Positions 1 to 11,763 of a stretch of 64,000 nucleotides of DNA are shown in pieces. A model generated the notes under the pieces. That model saw nothing but the letters and a program-made list of their open reading frames with translations. It was not told the DNA's origin and did no database searches. The translations under genes and the position numbers were made by a program. Origin of the DNA: Cochliopodium minus (taxonomy: Eukaryota > Discosea > Himatismenida > Cochliopodiidae). How positions within the stretch are numbered: the first letter of the stretch is position 1; the number at the start of each line of letters is the position of its first letter. The DNA is taken from positions 243,169 to 307,168 of the forward strand of contig JAMYWO010000003.1 of NCBI GenBank assembly GCA_024220525.1. The letters run 5' to 3'.

Positions 1-74
1 TTTATTTTATTTATTTTATTTATTTTATTTATTTTATTTATTTTATTTATTTTATTTATTTTATTTATTTTATT
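1..74. repeat. 9-base tandem repeat TTTATTTTA
   Basis: About eight head-to-tail copies of TTTATTTTA open the window. They run into an AT-only stretch that ends at the splice acceptor near 148. The array is probably part of an intron, or of the upstream region, of the patatin-like gene that follows. Confidence 0.85.
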
Positions 75-148
75 TAAATTTAAATTTAAATTTTTTTTAT
101 TTTTTTTATTTTTATATTTATTTTTTTAATATTTTATTTTTTGTTTAG

Positions 149-3100
149 ACCTACAGAAGATACAATGGAGATATGGAAGGAGGAACTTTTAAAGACGATC
201 AAAGGGGAGGAACACAAAGTTTTGAGAGGAAGACTTTATTGCTTCAAAAAGAACAAATGGCAAATCAGATACTGCATCCTCAAATTTCATTGTATCGAGG
301 TTCTTTCATACAGCAACCAAAGTAAAAATATTTCCTTGATTTTAAATTTAAATTTATTTTATTTTTAATTTTTAATTTTTGTTTTATTTTTATTTTTATT
401 TTTATTTTTGTTTTAATTTTTATTTTTTATTTTTATTTTATTTTTATTTTATTTTTATTTTATTTTTATTTTATTTTTTTCTCTTTATTTTTGAAATTGA
501 ATTTAATTTTTTAATTTTATTTTTAATTTTTAATTTTTAATTTTTAATTTTCATTTTTTATTTATTTTTTAGCTTATTTCAGCTTGTTCAAAGCTACAAT
601 CGAATCGGTGAATGAGGTTAGCAATGAGTTGAAGTTAAAATCTTCTGACAAAGTTTCTTTAACAGTCGTCTTCAACAGCAAAGAAGAACTCCATAAGTGG
701 TCTTTCAACATCAAAAACGAAATTGATTCTACAAATAACGAAGAAGTAAAAAAATAAAAAAAAAATTAAAAAAATAAAAAATAAAAAATAAAAATTAAAA
801 AATAAAATAAATGTAAATATAAAAAATAATAAAAAATAAAAAAAAAAAAATAAAAAATAAAAAATAAAAAAAAATAAAAAAAAAAAAAAAATATACTAAT
901 GATAATTTTATAATTAGCAAAATTACTCTGTTTCAGAAAACAAGTACGCATACAAAATACGAGAACTGATAAGAGGAGAGTCCTTGATCTTCGAAAGAGA
1001 CAGATCAAAATTGGAAAAACTGAACAACTGCATCAACAAAAGCAGCAGCATCAACTCCATCAAAAAAAGCAGTACGATTATCAGCAATAAAAGTGACAAT
1101 AATAATCAAAGTGACGATGTTAATAAAAGTGACAACAATATTAATAAAACAGACAACAATAATATAAGTGACAATAATATTAACAAAAGTGATGACAATA
1201 TTAAAAGTGATGACAATATTAAAAGTGTAAATAGCAGTAACAGCATTAATGAAAGCAAGAACAATGATACTATTAATGGTAGTAATGGGAATGATGGCAC
1301 TCCCTCTTCTAAAGATCATTTGAATGGCCACAAAAAGTTCTTGATCATTTCTATTGAGGGTGGTGGCATCAAAGGTCTCATGTGTGCCATTTTGTTGGGT
1401 ATTTTTTCTAAAAAAAAATTTTATATTTTTATTTAATATTTAATATTTAAATTTTATTTTAAATTTTAAATACATTTTATAAAGTAATTTAAGTCAAATT
1501 TATTTTCATTTAAAATCTATTTATGTCTTTCTTTATTTGAAATAATTTTTTTTGTAGAGAGGCTAGTGGACGCAATTCCCGATCTTATGGATAGAACCCA
1601 AATGGTTTTGATTTCAAAAACAATTTAATCTTTTATTTAATCCTTTTCTAATTTTTATCAATTAATTAATCGTTCTTTAGTTCGCAGGAACATCAGTAGG
1701 ATCTCTTCTTTCTGCAGCATTAGCAATAGGGTTATTCTTTTTTTTTAAAAAATAATTTAAAAAAAAAATTAAAAAAAAAAACAGATTCCCTCCTTTTTTT
1801 AATAATTCCCTCCTTTTTTTAATAATGTTAGTCATCATCCAACAACAGGAAGAAAATGCATTGAAATTTTATCCGAAAACATTTTCACAAGTAAAAACGA
1901 ATTTTTTTTTGTACCTTTTTATTCTTTGTTTTCTTAAAAAAAATAAAACTTCCAAATGTATCATTTATTTTATTTTAAAAATTTTTAATTTATTAATCTT
2001 CTTAAATTTATTATCCATTATTTTATTTTTTAATTTTAATTTTTAATTTATTCTTTGTTTTTAATTTTTTTTTATTATTTTTTTTTTATTTTTTTGTAGA
2101 AGCGAAAAAATCAAGACTGGGAATCAATCAAGCTAAATTCAGCAACAAAAATCTGAGCATTTTAGTAAATGAAGTAGCGGGAACCACAAAATACAAAAAC
2201 ATCAAAAAAAAATTGCTTGTCCCTTCTGTTCTCCTCGACAACCAACACGAAGACCCCAAACAACGCTCCATGAAAGTAAAAAAAAAAAAATGATTTTATT
2301 ATTTTAATATTTTTTATTTACTTTTCATGTTTTTTATTTTTTATTTTTTATTTTTTATTTTTTATTTTTTATTTTTTATTTTTTATTTTTTAAATATTTT
2401 TAATATTTTTATTTTTAATATTTTTATGTTTTATTTTTTTATTTATTTTTTTCATTTTTTTTAAGGTTGAAATTTTACACAACTTGAATGATGAGTTTGA
2501 GGATAGAAATTTGGGAGACTCCATCATTGCCTCATCCTCTGCCCCCACTTTTTTTCCTGCGTACAAAGGGTAAAACAATAAAAATTTAAACAAAAATTTT
2601 TTTATTCAAATTTTAATAAAAATTCTTCTTTTAAGGTCCGTAGATGGAGCAATGGTTTCCAATTCACCTGCTGTAAAAAAAAAAAATTAATTCATTATAA
2701 CTAAAATATTTATTTAATTTTAAAAAAAAATTTATTATTATTATTACTATTATTTTATATTTAATTTTTATTTTTATTTTATTTTTAATTTTTAGTTATT
2801 TTAAAATTTTTTTATTTTTATTTGTTTCATTTTTTGGAGGATTTGGCTTTGATTAACGTCATGTCGATTTTGGGGGTCAATAGAGAGGATATAATCATTT
2901 TGTCTTTGGGTACAGGGAAAGTGAACCATTACTATGAATGTGATGACAAGAAATATGATTGGGGTAAAAAAAAAATAAAAAAAATAAAAAAAAAATAAAT
3001 AATAAAAAAATAAAAAAATTTGAAATAAGGCATTGCTCAATGGGTTCCAAAATTGATGAATGGTAAAATCATTTTATATTTAAAAAATTTTAATCTTTTT

Positions 3101-3836
3101 TTTTAAAATATAAAATTAGTTTTGTTTGATTGCATGATTGACAAAAGTGATTATATTTGTGAGGCATTATTAAAAGACAGTTACCACAAAATAACTCCTT
3201 TTTTCGAAAGTGATGTAAATTATTTTTTATTTTTAATTTTAAATTTTTAAATTTTGTTCATTTTTAAATTTTAATTTTTAAAATTTTAATTTATTTTTTA
3301 TTTTAGATCAGTATGGATGATCCAAATTTTATTCCTTTCTTTGTAAAAACTGCAAAAGAGTTTGACTTGACAAAAACGATCAGTTGGTTGAAAGAAAAAC
3401 TTGGAATCACTTATGTAAATATTTTATTTTTATTTTTTTACTTTTTTTTTTCCATTAAAATAATTTTAAATTACTCTCTTGTTAGGAATGTTCTCTGAGT
3501 CAAACAAAAGTGCCAAAATTAAGTGAACTATCCAAACAATTCAAAATAACCATCCCTGATAATATTGATTGGTAATCAATCATTTTAATTTATTTTTTAA
3601 TTAATTTGTAAAAAAATACTAGGAATTCAACAGGATCTGATTCTAGTATTGATAATTCCGAAAGTATTACCACATTGACAGATAGATCAGAATCTTTGGA
3701 TCCAGGTACTAAAAAATATTTCCAAACCCGAAAAATAGAACTAGATCTCAACCACATGAAAGTTCTCAACCACAGCCACAAGAAACAAGAAACATTGTCA
3801 TTATCATCATTATCCACAAAAGAAGAGAAAAATTGA
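149..3836 (+). CDS. PH-domain patatin-like phospholipase
   Basis: Predicted lipid acyl hydrolase with 15 visible exons: 149-321, 573-745, 918-1398, 1558-1604, 1681-1730, 1785-1890, 2100-2275, 2466-2569, 2636-2672, 2840-2963, 3030-3062, 3120-3214, 3307-3414, 3486-3571 and 3623-3836 (TGA stop). The first visible exon follows an acceptor; ATG 165 is a possible start, but the gene may begin upstream. An N-terminal PH-like fold (LRGRLYCFKKNKWQIRYCIL, ending in a Trp helix) is followed by an Asn/Ser/Asp-rich linker. The patatin core shows the oxyanion loop GGGIKG, the nucleophile elbow GTSVG (Ser split from the loop by two introns), ASSSAPTFFPA and the catalytic Asp in VDGA. Patatins use this Ser-Asp dyad to release fatty acids from phospholipids; the PH domain suggests membrane recruitment. 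A 20-base tandem duplication in the sixth exon (1785-1824) shifts the frame. With one copy removed, all 15 exons stay in phase, so this is either a real lesion or an assembly error. Confidence 0.85.
1785..1824 (+). repeat. 20-base perfect tandem duplication inside an exon
   Basis: Bases 1785-1804 and 1805-1824 are identical (ATTCCCTCCTTTTTTTAATA). Twenty is not a multiple of three. The downstream patatin sequence (frame reading SHHPTTGRKCIEIL) joins the exon before it only when a single copy is counted. Confidence 0.9.
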
Positions 3837-3956
3837 ATAAAACCATTTTGATTACATTTTTTATTTTTATTTTTTAAAGTTTTTAATAAACAAAATTAAA
3901 CAAATTCTTAAATAAACAAAAATCCCTCTTCTTTTTTTGATCAAAAAATATTTCGA

Positions 3957-6445
3957 TCAATAAGCTTTGACATCTTGTTCTCGAACTTGTTTGAGTTTTT
4001 TGTTGGGAGCTAAACAATGATCTTTGTCACAATGTTGTTTTTTGGTTCTTTTGTTTTTAGGTTTGTTGTCCTGATCAATTGCAAGCAAAAGAGGAAAGAA
4101 AAAATTGCTGTAACACAAGTTCATGTCTTGGTAAATCTCCTCAAATTTGACGTACTTTTTGAGGCCACTGCCAAGATCAAGGGAGACAAAAGAACGAGGA
4201 TGATCAGAAAGGAATTTCTTTAGAGAAAAAATAGAAAAGCCCATGAAATTTTCGTCAGTACAATCAGATGTGCCTAAGAAAAAAAAATATAAAAAAATTG
4301 AATAAGCAAATAAATTTTTTTAAATTTTTTTTTTTTTTACATAAAACTGTTGGATGATGGACATGTCCAAAATAGTAAAAGTGGAAATGGTCGTTTGGTT
4401 TCAACAAATGAGAGATTTTGTTGAGAGAATGTTCAACATTAACTTTTGTAGCTTCTTGCTTTCCAACCAAGTAAAAAAGATCAACATTAGAACTCTTTAA
4501 TTGACGAATGGAATTGTTTGCAGAATGAGACTCCTTATCCAAACAAACGACCAAAGCATATGTCTTTGATACATTGGTGCTTTGCAAAACATCAAAGAGA
4601 AGGGGAACCCTGTAGATGTAGTTTTTGTTATCAGGACCGAAGAGATGAAATTCCAACTGAGTAGCTGTTGATTCTTTGATTGGAAAAAAATTGATTTTTC
4701 CTGTTTCGATGGTAATCTTTTTTGAAACATTTTTGTAGTTTACTATTTTAAAAATAAAAAGAGAAAATTAAGATAAAAAAATATCATGAATTTTTTACCT
4801 TGGTGAATGAGAGTGCTGTTTTCATTTTCAGGACACCAAAAAATGTTCAATGAAGCATTGTCAAAAGGAAGTTCAGCGGAAATTTGGAGAGAAATGTCCT
4901 CATTGTGATGAGAGGAGAAGTTGAAGATGGGAAAGGAACCATTGCACTCTTCCATTTTGTCTGTGTAAGCAAGAGAAGAGGAAGGGAAAGATTTGGATGA
5001 ATGAGAAGAAGCACTTATGTTAACAAAAAAGTTTTTTGGAGATTCTTGTTGTTGTAAGAGGATATTATTTTTGTTAAGGCTGTTGTTCAAGTTGAAGGGA
5101 TTCACTTTGTAGTATTTTGCTTTTTCTTTGTTGGAGATCTCCTTCTTTGTAGCTTGTACATTGTTTTCATTCTCCTTGATCTCTTCGCTGGATGATGGAT
5201 CGGATTCATCCAAGTGATTATTCTTCTCAAGCGAGGAAGTATCTCTTTCATTCATCTTTTCTCTGAATACAGGCACATATATCTTGTTCTTTTCTTGAAA
5301 ATTCAATTTGTTGTTGTTCATATTGTTTGGATGCAGTTGATATTTGCAGCTGAGAATTTGTGATAGAACTTTCTTGTCTGTTATTGCCACTCTGGGCCAA
5401 CTTGCATTGCTTGGTATCTTAAATTGAAATCCATTTGCAGCTATCAAAGTAGAGCATTGATATGAATCAGCAGAGCATACCTTGGTTTTTATTTTTAAAA
5501 TAAAGTTTTAATTTGAAAGGGAGAAAAAATAAAAAATAAAAAAAAATTAAAACAAATAATAATAAATTTTTTGTTTGTTAAATATAAATATTTTACATTC
5601 GGTCTTTGTGGAGGTTTTTGATTTGAATGGAAATTATCAAAAAATACCATCTCTTTCACTATCAATGTTTCACATACTCCATTAAACTTTTTCCCTTTGA
5701 AGAATGACTGCAATGAGATTAATCTTGTTGCATTGGCTCTAGAATTTTTGGATGCTCTTTGATTTGTTAATTGTTTCCAGAATGCACATCTATTATCTAT
5801 TGTTTGTTTCTTGCATAAACCACAAGTACATTGTTGAGGTGATGCTCTTAATGGCAATACAGAAGAACTATCCATCTTGCTTAATGATTCAAGTGCATGC
5901 TTGAAATTCTTTTTGCCTTCAAATAAAAAAAAAGAAATTAAACAAACGTAAAAAAAAAAAAAATTATTATTGAAAAAAAAAGTAAAAGTTGAAGTTAATG
6001 TGACTAATTTAAATAAAAATTAAAGCGAATATATTGAAATATCAATAAAGAGGATTTATAAAAAAGGATTGTTTAAAAAACAACATTCAATTAATGAAGG
6101 AATTAAGAAAAATATCAAAAAATGGGTATTTATATAATAGTCACAAAACTCTCAAAATATCTCCTCCACTTTAAAAAAAAAAAATTTACGAGTGAATGCA
6201 AGATAATTGTTCTTTAGGAATGATGCTTCCACAAAAATGGATTCTACTGGAGTCCTAAATTCATAATTTTTGTATCTTGAATCTAAGAAAATTAGATTTG
6301 GACCATCTGTGACTTTTGTTTCGCTGCCATAAGTGATACTTAATATCTCTGACTTTTTATTTCTTTTGTGTATTGGCAATATGATGATTGGTACTTCAAG
6401 TTTCATCTCCTCTTTTATCTCTCCTCCTCTATTATCAGTCAGCAT
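3957..6445 (-). CDS. caspase-fold protein, probable pseudoenzyme
   Basis: Five exons (6445-6190, 5916-5597, 5480-4799, 4742-4341, 4273-3957; TGA stop) give about 658 residues, and every junction keeps phase. The N-terminal half is not recognised; it has CTCGLCKKQ (a Cys pair) and a charged, Asn-rich linker. The C-terminal 240 residues follow the caspase/metacaspase plan: strand YALVVCLD, a helix, then ATKVNVEHSLNKISHL, then DHFHFYYFGH, where peptidase C14 enzymes have the SGHG histidine, then a helix and FVSLDLGSG, where active enzymes have D-x-C-x-S-G. The histidine is present, but the nucleophilic cysteine is not at its expected place, so the fold would be non-proteolytic, perhaps a scaffold or regulator. 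This assignment rests on motif order, not an alignment. The gene converges on the patatin gene with about 120 bases between stops. Confidence 0.55.
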
Positions 6446-7328
6446 AATTTAATTTCAAAAAGAACCCAAAAAAAATAAATGTTATTTTTTTTTTTATTAT
6501 TTATTAATTTAATTTTAAACAAATGATTACAAGTTTGAGTGAGTGATTTTTTTCAAAATTTCACTTTTTTTCAAAATCAAAGTTCCCAACTAAACTTTAA
6601 TGACAACTTTCTTTTACTTTTTCGAATGAAAACTTAAAGATAGGTATATCCTTAAAAAAAAAAAAAGAAAAAAACTTTCTCAAAACCATTAGCTCTCAAA
6701 AAAAAAAGGTGAAATCTACTTTAAGTATTTATTTGAAAAACAGTTGTGATTCCCAAAAAATGGAAAAAAAATTAAAAAAAAAAAAATTAAAAAAAATTAC
6801 TCTTTTGGTAACACTGGGAACTATCCTATCATTATCAATTAAAAAGGATATTTGATATTTGATTTACACTATTAAACTAAAATTTCATCATTTAAAGAAT
6901 GGGAGTGAGGGGGTTTTTTGTGGAGGTATGAAAATAGTAATGAACATTTTGACAACAAAGTTGGCTGTTATACAATATAATTTCCTCAGTTTCAATTTTA
7001 AAAATCATTTTCTTTTTCAATGATTCGATTTTATCAATATTTAAATCTTTTCCCCCATATAAAGATAAATATAATCAATATGATGGCGCCAATTAGAAAA
7101 AAAATTTATTTTTTAACGAAAATAATCTTCCTCATTCATAAAAATACTGAATTTTACACTATAATCTATTATTGATATTCCTTTTAAAAGATTAAGAATA
7201 TAAGTTTGAATAAGTGAAATTCTTTTTTTAAAATTTAAATATTTTCCTTAAAGATTCTTCCTCATAAAATTTACAGAATAAATAAAAAGAAATAAAAGGT
7301 TTTAATAAAAAAAAAAACTTGAGAGAAA
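6446..7328. other. divergent intergenic region
   Basis: No coding exon is visible. The region separates the starts of two divergent genes (caspase-fold protein on the minus strand, PH-PAS-kinase on the plus strand) and so probably holds both promoters. Two islands stand out from the A/T background: a G-rich patch near 6901-6926 (GGGAGTGAGGGGG) and an isolated TGGCGCCA palindrome at 7084-7091. Confidence 0.6.
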
Positions 7329-10250
7329 ATGAAAGAAAATAATAAGGATCGCAATTCAATTGAATTACCAAAATCAACTAAATCACAAATATCGAAACAG
7401 GGGTAAAAATGTTATTTGAAGAAAAAATATTTCTTGAATTGCCTCTGAATATATTGTGAATAAAATTTTTTTAGGGTATTGCAAAAGAAAGCAACATTAC
7501 TATTTTCAAAATGGAAAAGATATCATTACACATTGGAGAATGGATTCCTTATGGAATTCAAAAAAGAAAATTTGACAAAGCCAATGGAAGTGATAAGATT
7601 GGAAGAATGTGAAGTAAAAGATGCCAAATTGTTGACAGGTGAAAGTAATACATTGGCTATTCTTGGACCCAAGAAAAATCCAATTTTTTTGAGAGCGGCA
7701 ACAAATTCATCAATGATTGAATGGATATCCGCAATATCCAGCCATTGTTCCACAGAGACATTATTCGAATCATCACTTGCAAATGCCTTGTAAAAAAATT
7801 ATAAATAATAAAATAAAAAAATTTCAAACACAAAATTAATTTAAATGAAATTTCTCGTGGATTATTGAAGATTTAATTGAAATTGAGATTAATTATTTAA
7901 ATTTTTGCTTTATTTTTTACTCACTTTATTTTGATAGTAATGATCCTGTTGTTGTTGTATCTTCAACTGGGATTATAATTGAAGTGAATGAAAAATTGAC
8001 CGAATTGTTTGGATACACTAAAAATGATATGATAGGGAGAAATATAAAGATGATAGTTCCTCCAAAGATTGCCACTGTACACGATGACTACATCAAAAAC
8101 TATGATCCCAACAGAGAATCAAGAATATTGGGAAAAATAAGAAATATGGAAGCATTGCATGCGAATGGGCATCTATTTCCAATTTTATTATCTTTGGGAG
8201 TAGATACAAATAAAGGAGAAACAAGATTCATAGGTAAAAAGAGAATTATTTAAAAGGAATTTCGAATTTTTTTCGAATTTTTTTTCTAATTTAAATTTTT
8301 AATTTTATTTCATTGAATAATAGGAACAATTAGACCAGATAGAACATCTGTATTCACGCAAGAAACTCTATCTACATTCGTCACCAAAAACGTGGAAGAA
8401 GTCATGAAAGAAGCATCGAAACACCTCAAAGAAAACTTGGAGAAGGAGATCAAACTCTTATTGGACGAGTTGGACGAGTACAAGCAGAAATTTCAAAAAC
8501 TTTCCATGGAATACAACCCGAACAACAACAACTCCAACTTCAAGATGACTTTGGGAAGAAGCAGTGGAAACAGCAGCCCTTTTTCTTCTTCAAATAATTC
8601 TGTCGAACTCAATTCTTCTCGAGGATTTGAACTCGGAATAGATACCTCCAAACTTGAAATACAAGAAAAGGTTTTTAAAACATTATAAGATTTTTACAAC
8701 TTAATTTGGTCTTATTTTCTCAAAATTATTTTAAAATATTTTTTATTTTTCATTAATAAAATTTTGATTTTTTTTTTTCATTTTGTTTCATTAAAATATT
8801 TTCTCATAATTTTTTTTTTAAAAAATTTATTTATTAAATTAAGATTTTTGTACAATCCTTTTCTTTATTCTTGATTTATTTTTTGTAGATTGGAGTTGGA
8901 GGAAGTGGAATGGTAGTGTACAGTGCCATTGTGGACGGTTGGAAATGTGCAGTGAAGGAGTTAGATCTCACCAACGCAAGAGAAAAAGAAATTGAACTTT
9001 TCGAAAGTGAAGTTAGCGTGATGGAAAAACTTCCATACCACAAAAACATTGAAAGAATTTTGTTTCATACAAGAAGCAACAATGTTTTGGTTAACATTTT
9101 TTATTTTTATTTTTTATTTATTTTTATTTTTATTTTTATATTTTTTTTAATGTTATTTTTTTTGAGTTTTTTTTTACTTTTTACTCAATATTTTATTTTG
9201 GAGAATTTTGAATATTTTTTACTTTTATTCAATTTTTAGAGAATTTTCATGACACAGTACAAGGAGACATTAGGAAACAAACTCAGCAGTTTGGCGAACA
9301 ACAAAAAATACTTCAACTTGGAAAAGATTATAAAACTCACCCTGGACATTGTCAAAGTAAAAAATAAATTAAAAAAAAAATTTTAAAAATTAAAAAATAA
9401 ATATAATAAATAAATAAATAAAAATTAAATAATATAATAAATAAATAAATAAGTAAATAAATTTTTTTTTTTTTTTAAAAGGGACTCATGTTTTTGCATG
9501 AAAGAGAAATAATACACAGAGATATTAAGAGTGATAACATTTTTGTAAATTATAACAATGCAGGAGAGATTTCTTACGTTTCTATTGGAGATTTCGATAG
9601 AGCTAAAATCGTTTCTGGAAACTCCCGTGCCAAGACTACCGTCGGCACCACTTGTTGGTTGGCACCTGAAGTTCTTAGTTCCGACAACATAAAAGAGTAC
9701 ACTTATTCAGTTGATGTTTGGAGTTTGGGTAATTTACTCTGATTTAATTTTATAATTTATTTATTTTTTATTATTATTTTTTTTAAACAAATTTTTTATT
9801 TTTCTCAAAACATTTTGAATTTTTTTATATTTATTTTTTTTGTTTAGTTTTTATTTTTCAAAAAATTTTTCATTTCATTTATTAATTTGGGTTTTTCCCA
9901 AAAACATTTTTATTTTTGTTTCACATTTTTATTTAAATTTATCTTTTTGTGAGTTTAATTTTAAAATTATTAATTATAGTTTTCATTACTTTAATTTTAA
10001 ATTATTTTTAAAAGGTATGGTGATGTTTGAGTTAATGACCAATTTGAAGCCTTACTTCAACGAAAGTCAAATGGACATCATAAAGTTGCTTGGGTTGGGT
10101 AAACCTCCTTCTTTCCCTACCAAGGATTTCTCCTCGCAACAGAAACAAATTGCTCCTCTCATTAGTTTGTGGGAGAAATGTCTGGAACTTGATCCTAAAA
10201 AAAGGGTTACTCTTACTGAACTCAAAGAACAACTTTTACATTTGTTATAA
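7329..10250 (+). CDS. PH-PAS protein kinase
   Basis: Eight exons (7329-7402, 7475-7789, 7938-8233, 8324-8670, 8889-9089, 9240-9356, 9482-9728, 10015-10250; TAA) give about 610 residues with phase kept throughout. Residues 26-120 form a PH domain (KWKRYHYTLENGFLMEF, terminal Trp helix). Residues 131-228 are a PAS domain (VVSSTGIIIEVNEKLTELFG, then GRNIKMIVPP and a NGHLFPI core). A coiled-coil stretch near 255-290 and a Ser/Asn linker follow. The kinase domain occupies about 345-608: Gly loop IGVGGSGMVVY, CAVKEL with the ATP lysine, HRDIKSDN catalytic loop, APE and DVWSLG. The metal-binding motif reads GDFDRAK, with Asp where DFG has Gly. PAS domains sense small ligands, redox state or partners, and PH binds phosphoinositides, so this looks like a sensor kinase at membranes. 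Related kinases include RAF-like and LRRK/MLK-like groups; I cannot choose between them. Confidence 0.85.
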
Positions 10251-10549
10251 AAGAAATTTTTTTTGGATTAAATTTTTTTTTTCGTTGAATAATAAAAAAA
10301 TTTATAAATTTATAAAAAATTATTAATATATTTTAAATATTATAAATAAATAAAAAAAAAATATCGTTGTTGAATAAAGGAGAAAAAAAAAATCGGAAAA
10401 GATAAAGTGTAAATAATACTTTTTGGATGCTAAATTTTTTAAATGATTTAATTCAATAATAATTATAATTCCTAATAAATTAATAATTAATAATAATTTT
10501 TTTTTACAATTTCCAAAAATTTCTTTTATCCAAATCTAATCCTATTTGT

Positions 10550-10575
10550 ATCTAATTTGAATATTCAAATTAGAT
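10550..10575. promoter_or_regulatory. 26-base perfect palindrome upstream of Zn1
   Basis: The arm ATCTAATTTGAAT at 10550-10562 is followed directly by its reverse complement, with no spacer. It lies about 115 bases before the Zn1 start codon. A dimeric transcription-factor site is the simplest reading; a cruciform is possible. Confidence 0.5.
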
Positions 10576-10583
10576 TTGTTCAG

Positions 10584-10595
10584 TTCAGTACTGAA
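10584..10595. promoter_or_regulatory. 12-base palindrome TTCAGTACTGAA
   Basis: A perfect palindrome of mixed composition, nine bases after the larger one and about 95 bases before the Zn1 start. Its G/C content makes chance formation less likely than for the surrounding A/T runs. Confidence 0.4.
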
Positions 10596-10690
10596 ATGAT
10601 ATTATTATTAATAAAAATATATATTATTTTTTATTTTTTATAATTATATTTTAATATATATTTTCTCTTTTTACCTCTCTTTAAAGTATA

Positions 10691-11695
10691 ATGAAATCAA
10701 CAATGAAATGCAATCAATGTTCATATACCAAAAAGCATACTCCAACAAATGATGTTCTGATAAATCCGTGCAATCTGTGCATATCAAGAAAAATCAGGAA
10801 AGAAAGAGTCAAAAATGGTATATGCAAGACTACCACTTGTAATAATAACAGATCACAGCATCCACATAAATTTATTAATCCAGATATTCAAATATGTAAC
10901 GATTGTAGAGAAAAAAATAGGATATCAAAGACCAAAAAAACAAAGGAAATGAGTAAAAAATAAAATAAAAAAATATTAATTATTTATAAAAAATATTTAT
11001 ATTATTTATAAATAATATAAATTTTTATAAATTATATTTATATTTATATTTTTTTACATTTACCATAATCTATAAAGTTGATGGAAAATGTAGTTTCTGC
11101 AAAAACAACAAAGTGGAATCTCCTCACCTTTTCAAAAACCAAAAAATAAAGATTTGCCTCGAATGCTCAAATAAGTTTAAAAACACCAGAAAACAAAGAT
11201 TTTTGAGTAAATAATAATTTACCTATTTAAGATTAATTATCTTACATAAATCTTTTTTTTTTTTTAGATGGAAGTTGTTATACATGTGCAAATAATAGAA
11301 AAGAGCATCCACACTTATTTAAAAATAATAAAGTCAAACAATGTCTACAATGTACTCAAAGAAATTCTGTATTTTTTGTTTTTTGTTTTTTCTTTTTTTG
11401 TTTTATTTTTTTTCATTCATTTTCAAAGGAAAGATTAAATAAAAGGAAAGAAGGACAAGTTAATAATACAATACAGAAAAAACAAAAAAAAGAGCAAAGT
11501 TTAGAGAAAGGAGAAATAATTGAAAGAGGAAAACAAATTGTTAATAAAGATGATTCGGAAACGGAGGAATATTCTTTGGGTGAAGAAGGAAACGAAGATA
11601 GAGAAATTTCCATGGATGATGATTTGTTATCTAATGAAAAAAATGTTCCAGAAGAAATCATAAAAGAATTTTTTCAAAAAATTTCAAATAAATAA
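10691..11695 (+). CDS. Zn1: tandem Cys2-Cys2 module protein
   Basis: Four exons (10691-10952, 11078-11206, 11268-11368, 11429-11695) give about 252 residues. The protein has four copies of a module of about 40 residues with consensus C-x2-C-x-N-N-R-x-E-H-P-x-K-F-K-N-x(4-5)-C-x2-C-x(2)-K-x-K: CNQC/CNLC, CKTTTC/CNDC (one pair widened), CSFC/CLEC and CYTC/CLQC. Exons 2 and 3 hold one module each. The introns before them are both phase 1, so a module exon can be gained or lost without changing frame. Exon 4 encodes a Lys/Glu-rich segment and an acidic tail with aromatic residues near the end (IIKEFFQKI). The paired cysteines imply zinc binding. Basic modules plus an acidic tail would suit a nucleic-acid-binding regulator, but I recognise no named family and infer no function. 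Zn2 and Zn3 in this window are paralogues. Confidence 0.8.
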
Positions 11696-11763
11696 AAAAA
11701 AATGAATCAAAATTGATAAATAAATTTTTGTTTTTAATTTGACAAAATTTGACAAAATTTCTT

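Larger units (their letters stand above)
10251..10690. other. intergenic region upstream of Zn1
   Basis: No gene is visible. The region holds the 3' end of the kinase gene and the presumed promoter of Zn1. Its only obvious structure is the pair of palindromes at 10550-10575 and 10584-10595. Confidence 0.6.

Noticed and set aside
149-3836. Alternative genetic code
   Set aside because: TAA, TAG and TGA each end well-supported genes (TGA for patatin-like, CHAD and Zn2; TAG for ODC), and none is read as an amino acid within a conserved domain.
7084-7091. TGGCGCCA as a specific regulatory palindrome
   Set aside because: Eight bases only and seen once in the window; noted because GC-rich sequence is rare here, but there is no support for function.
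10691-11695. Zn modules as CCHC knuckles of a retroelement gag
   Set aside because: The spacing is Cys2-Cys2 with a long NNRxEHPxKF loop, not CX2CX4HX4C, and no polymerase, integrase or terminal repeats are nearby.
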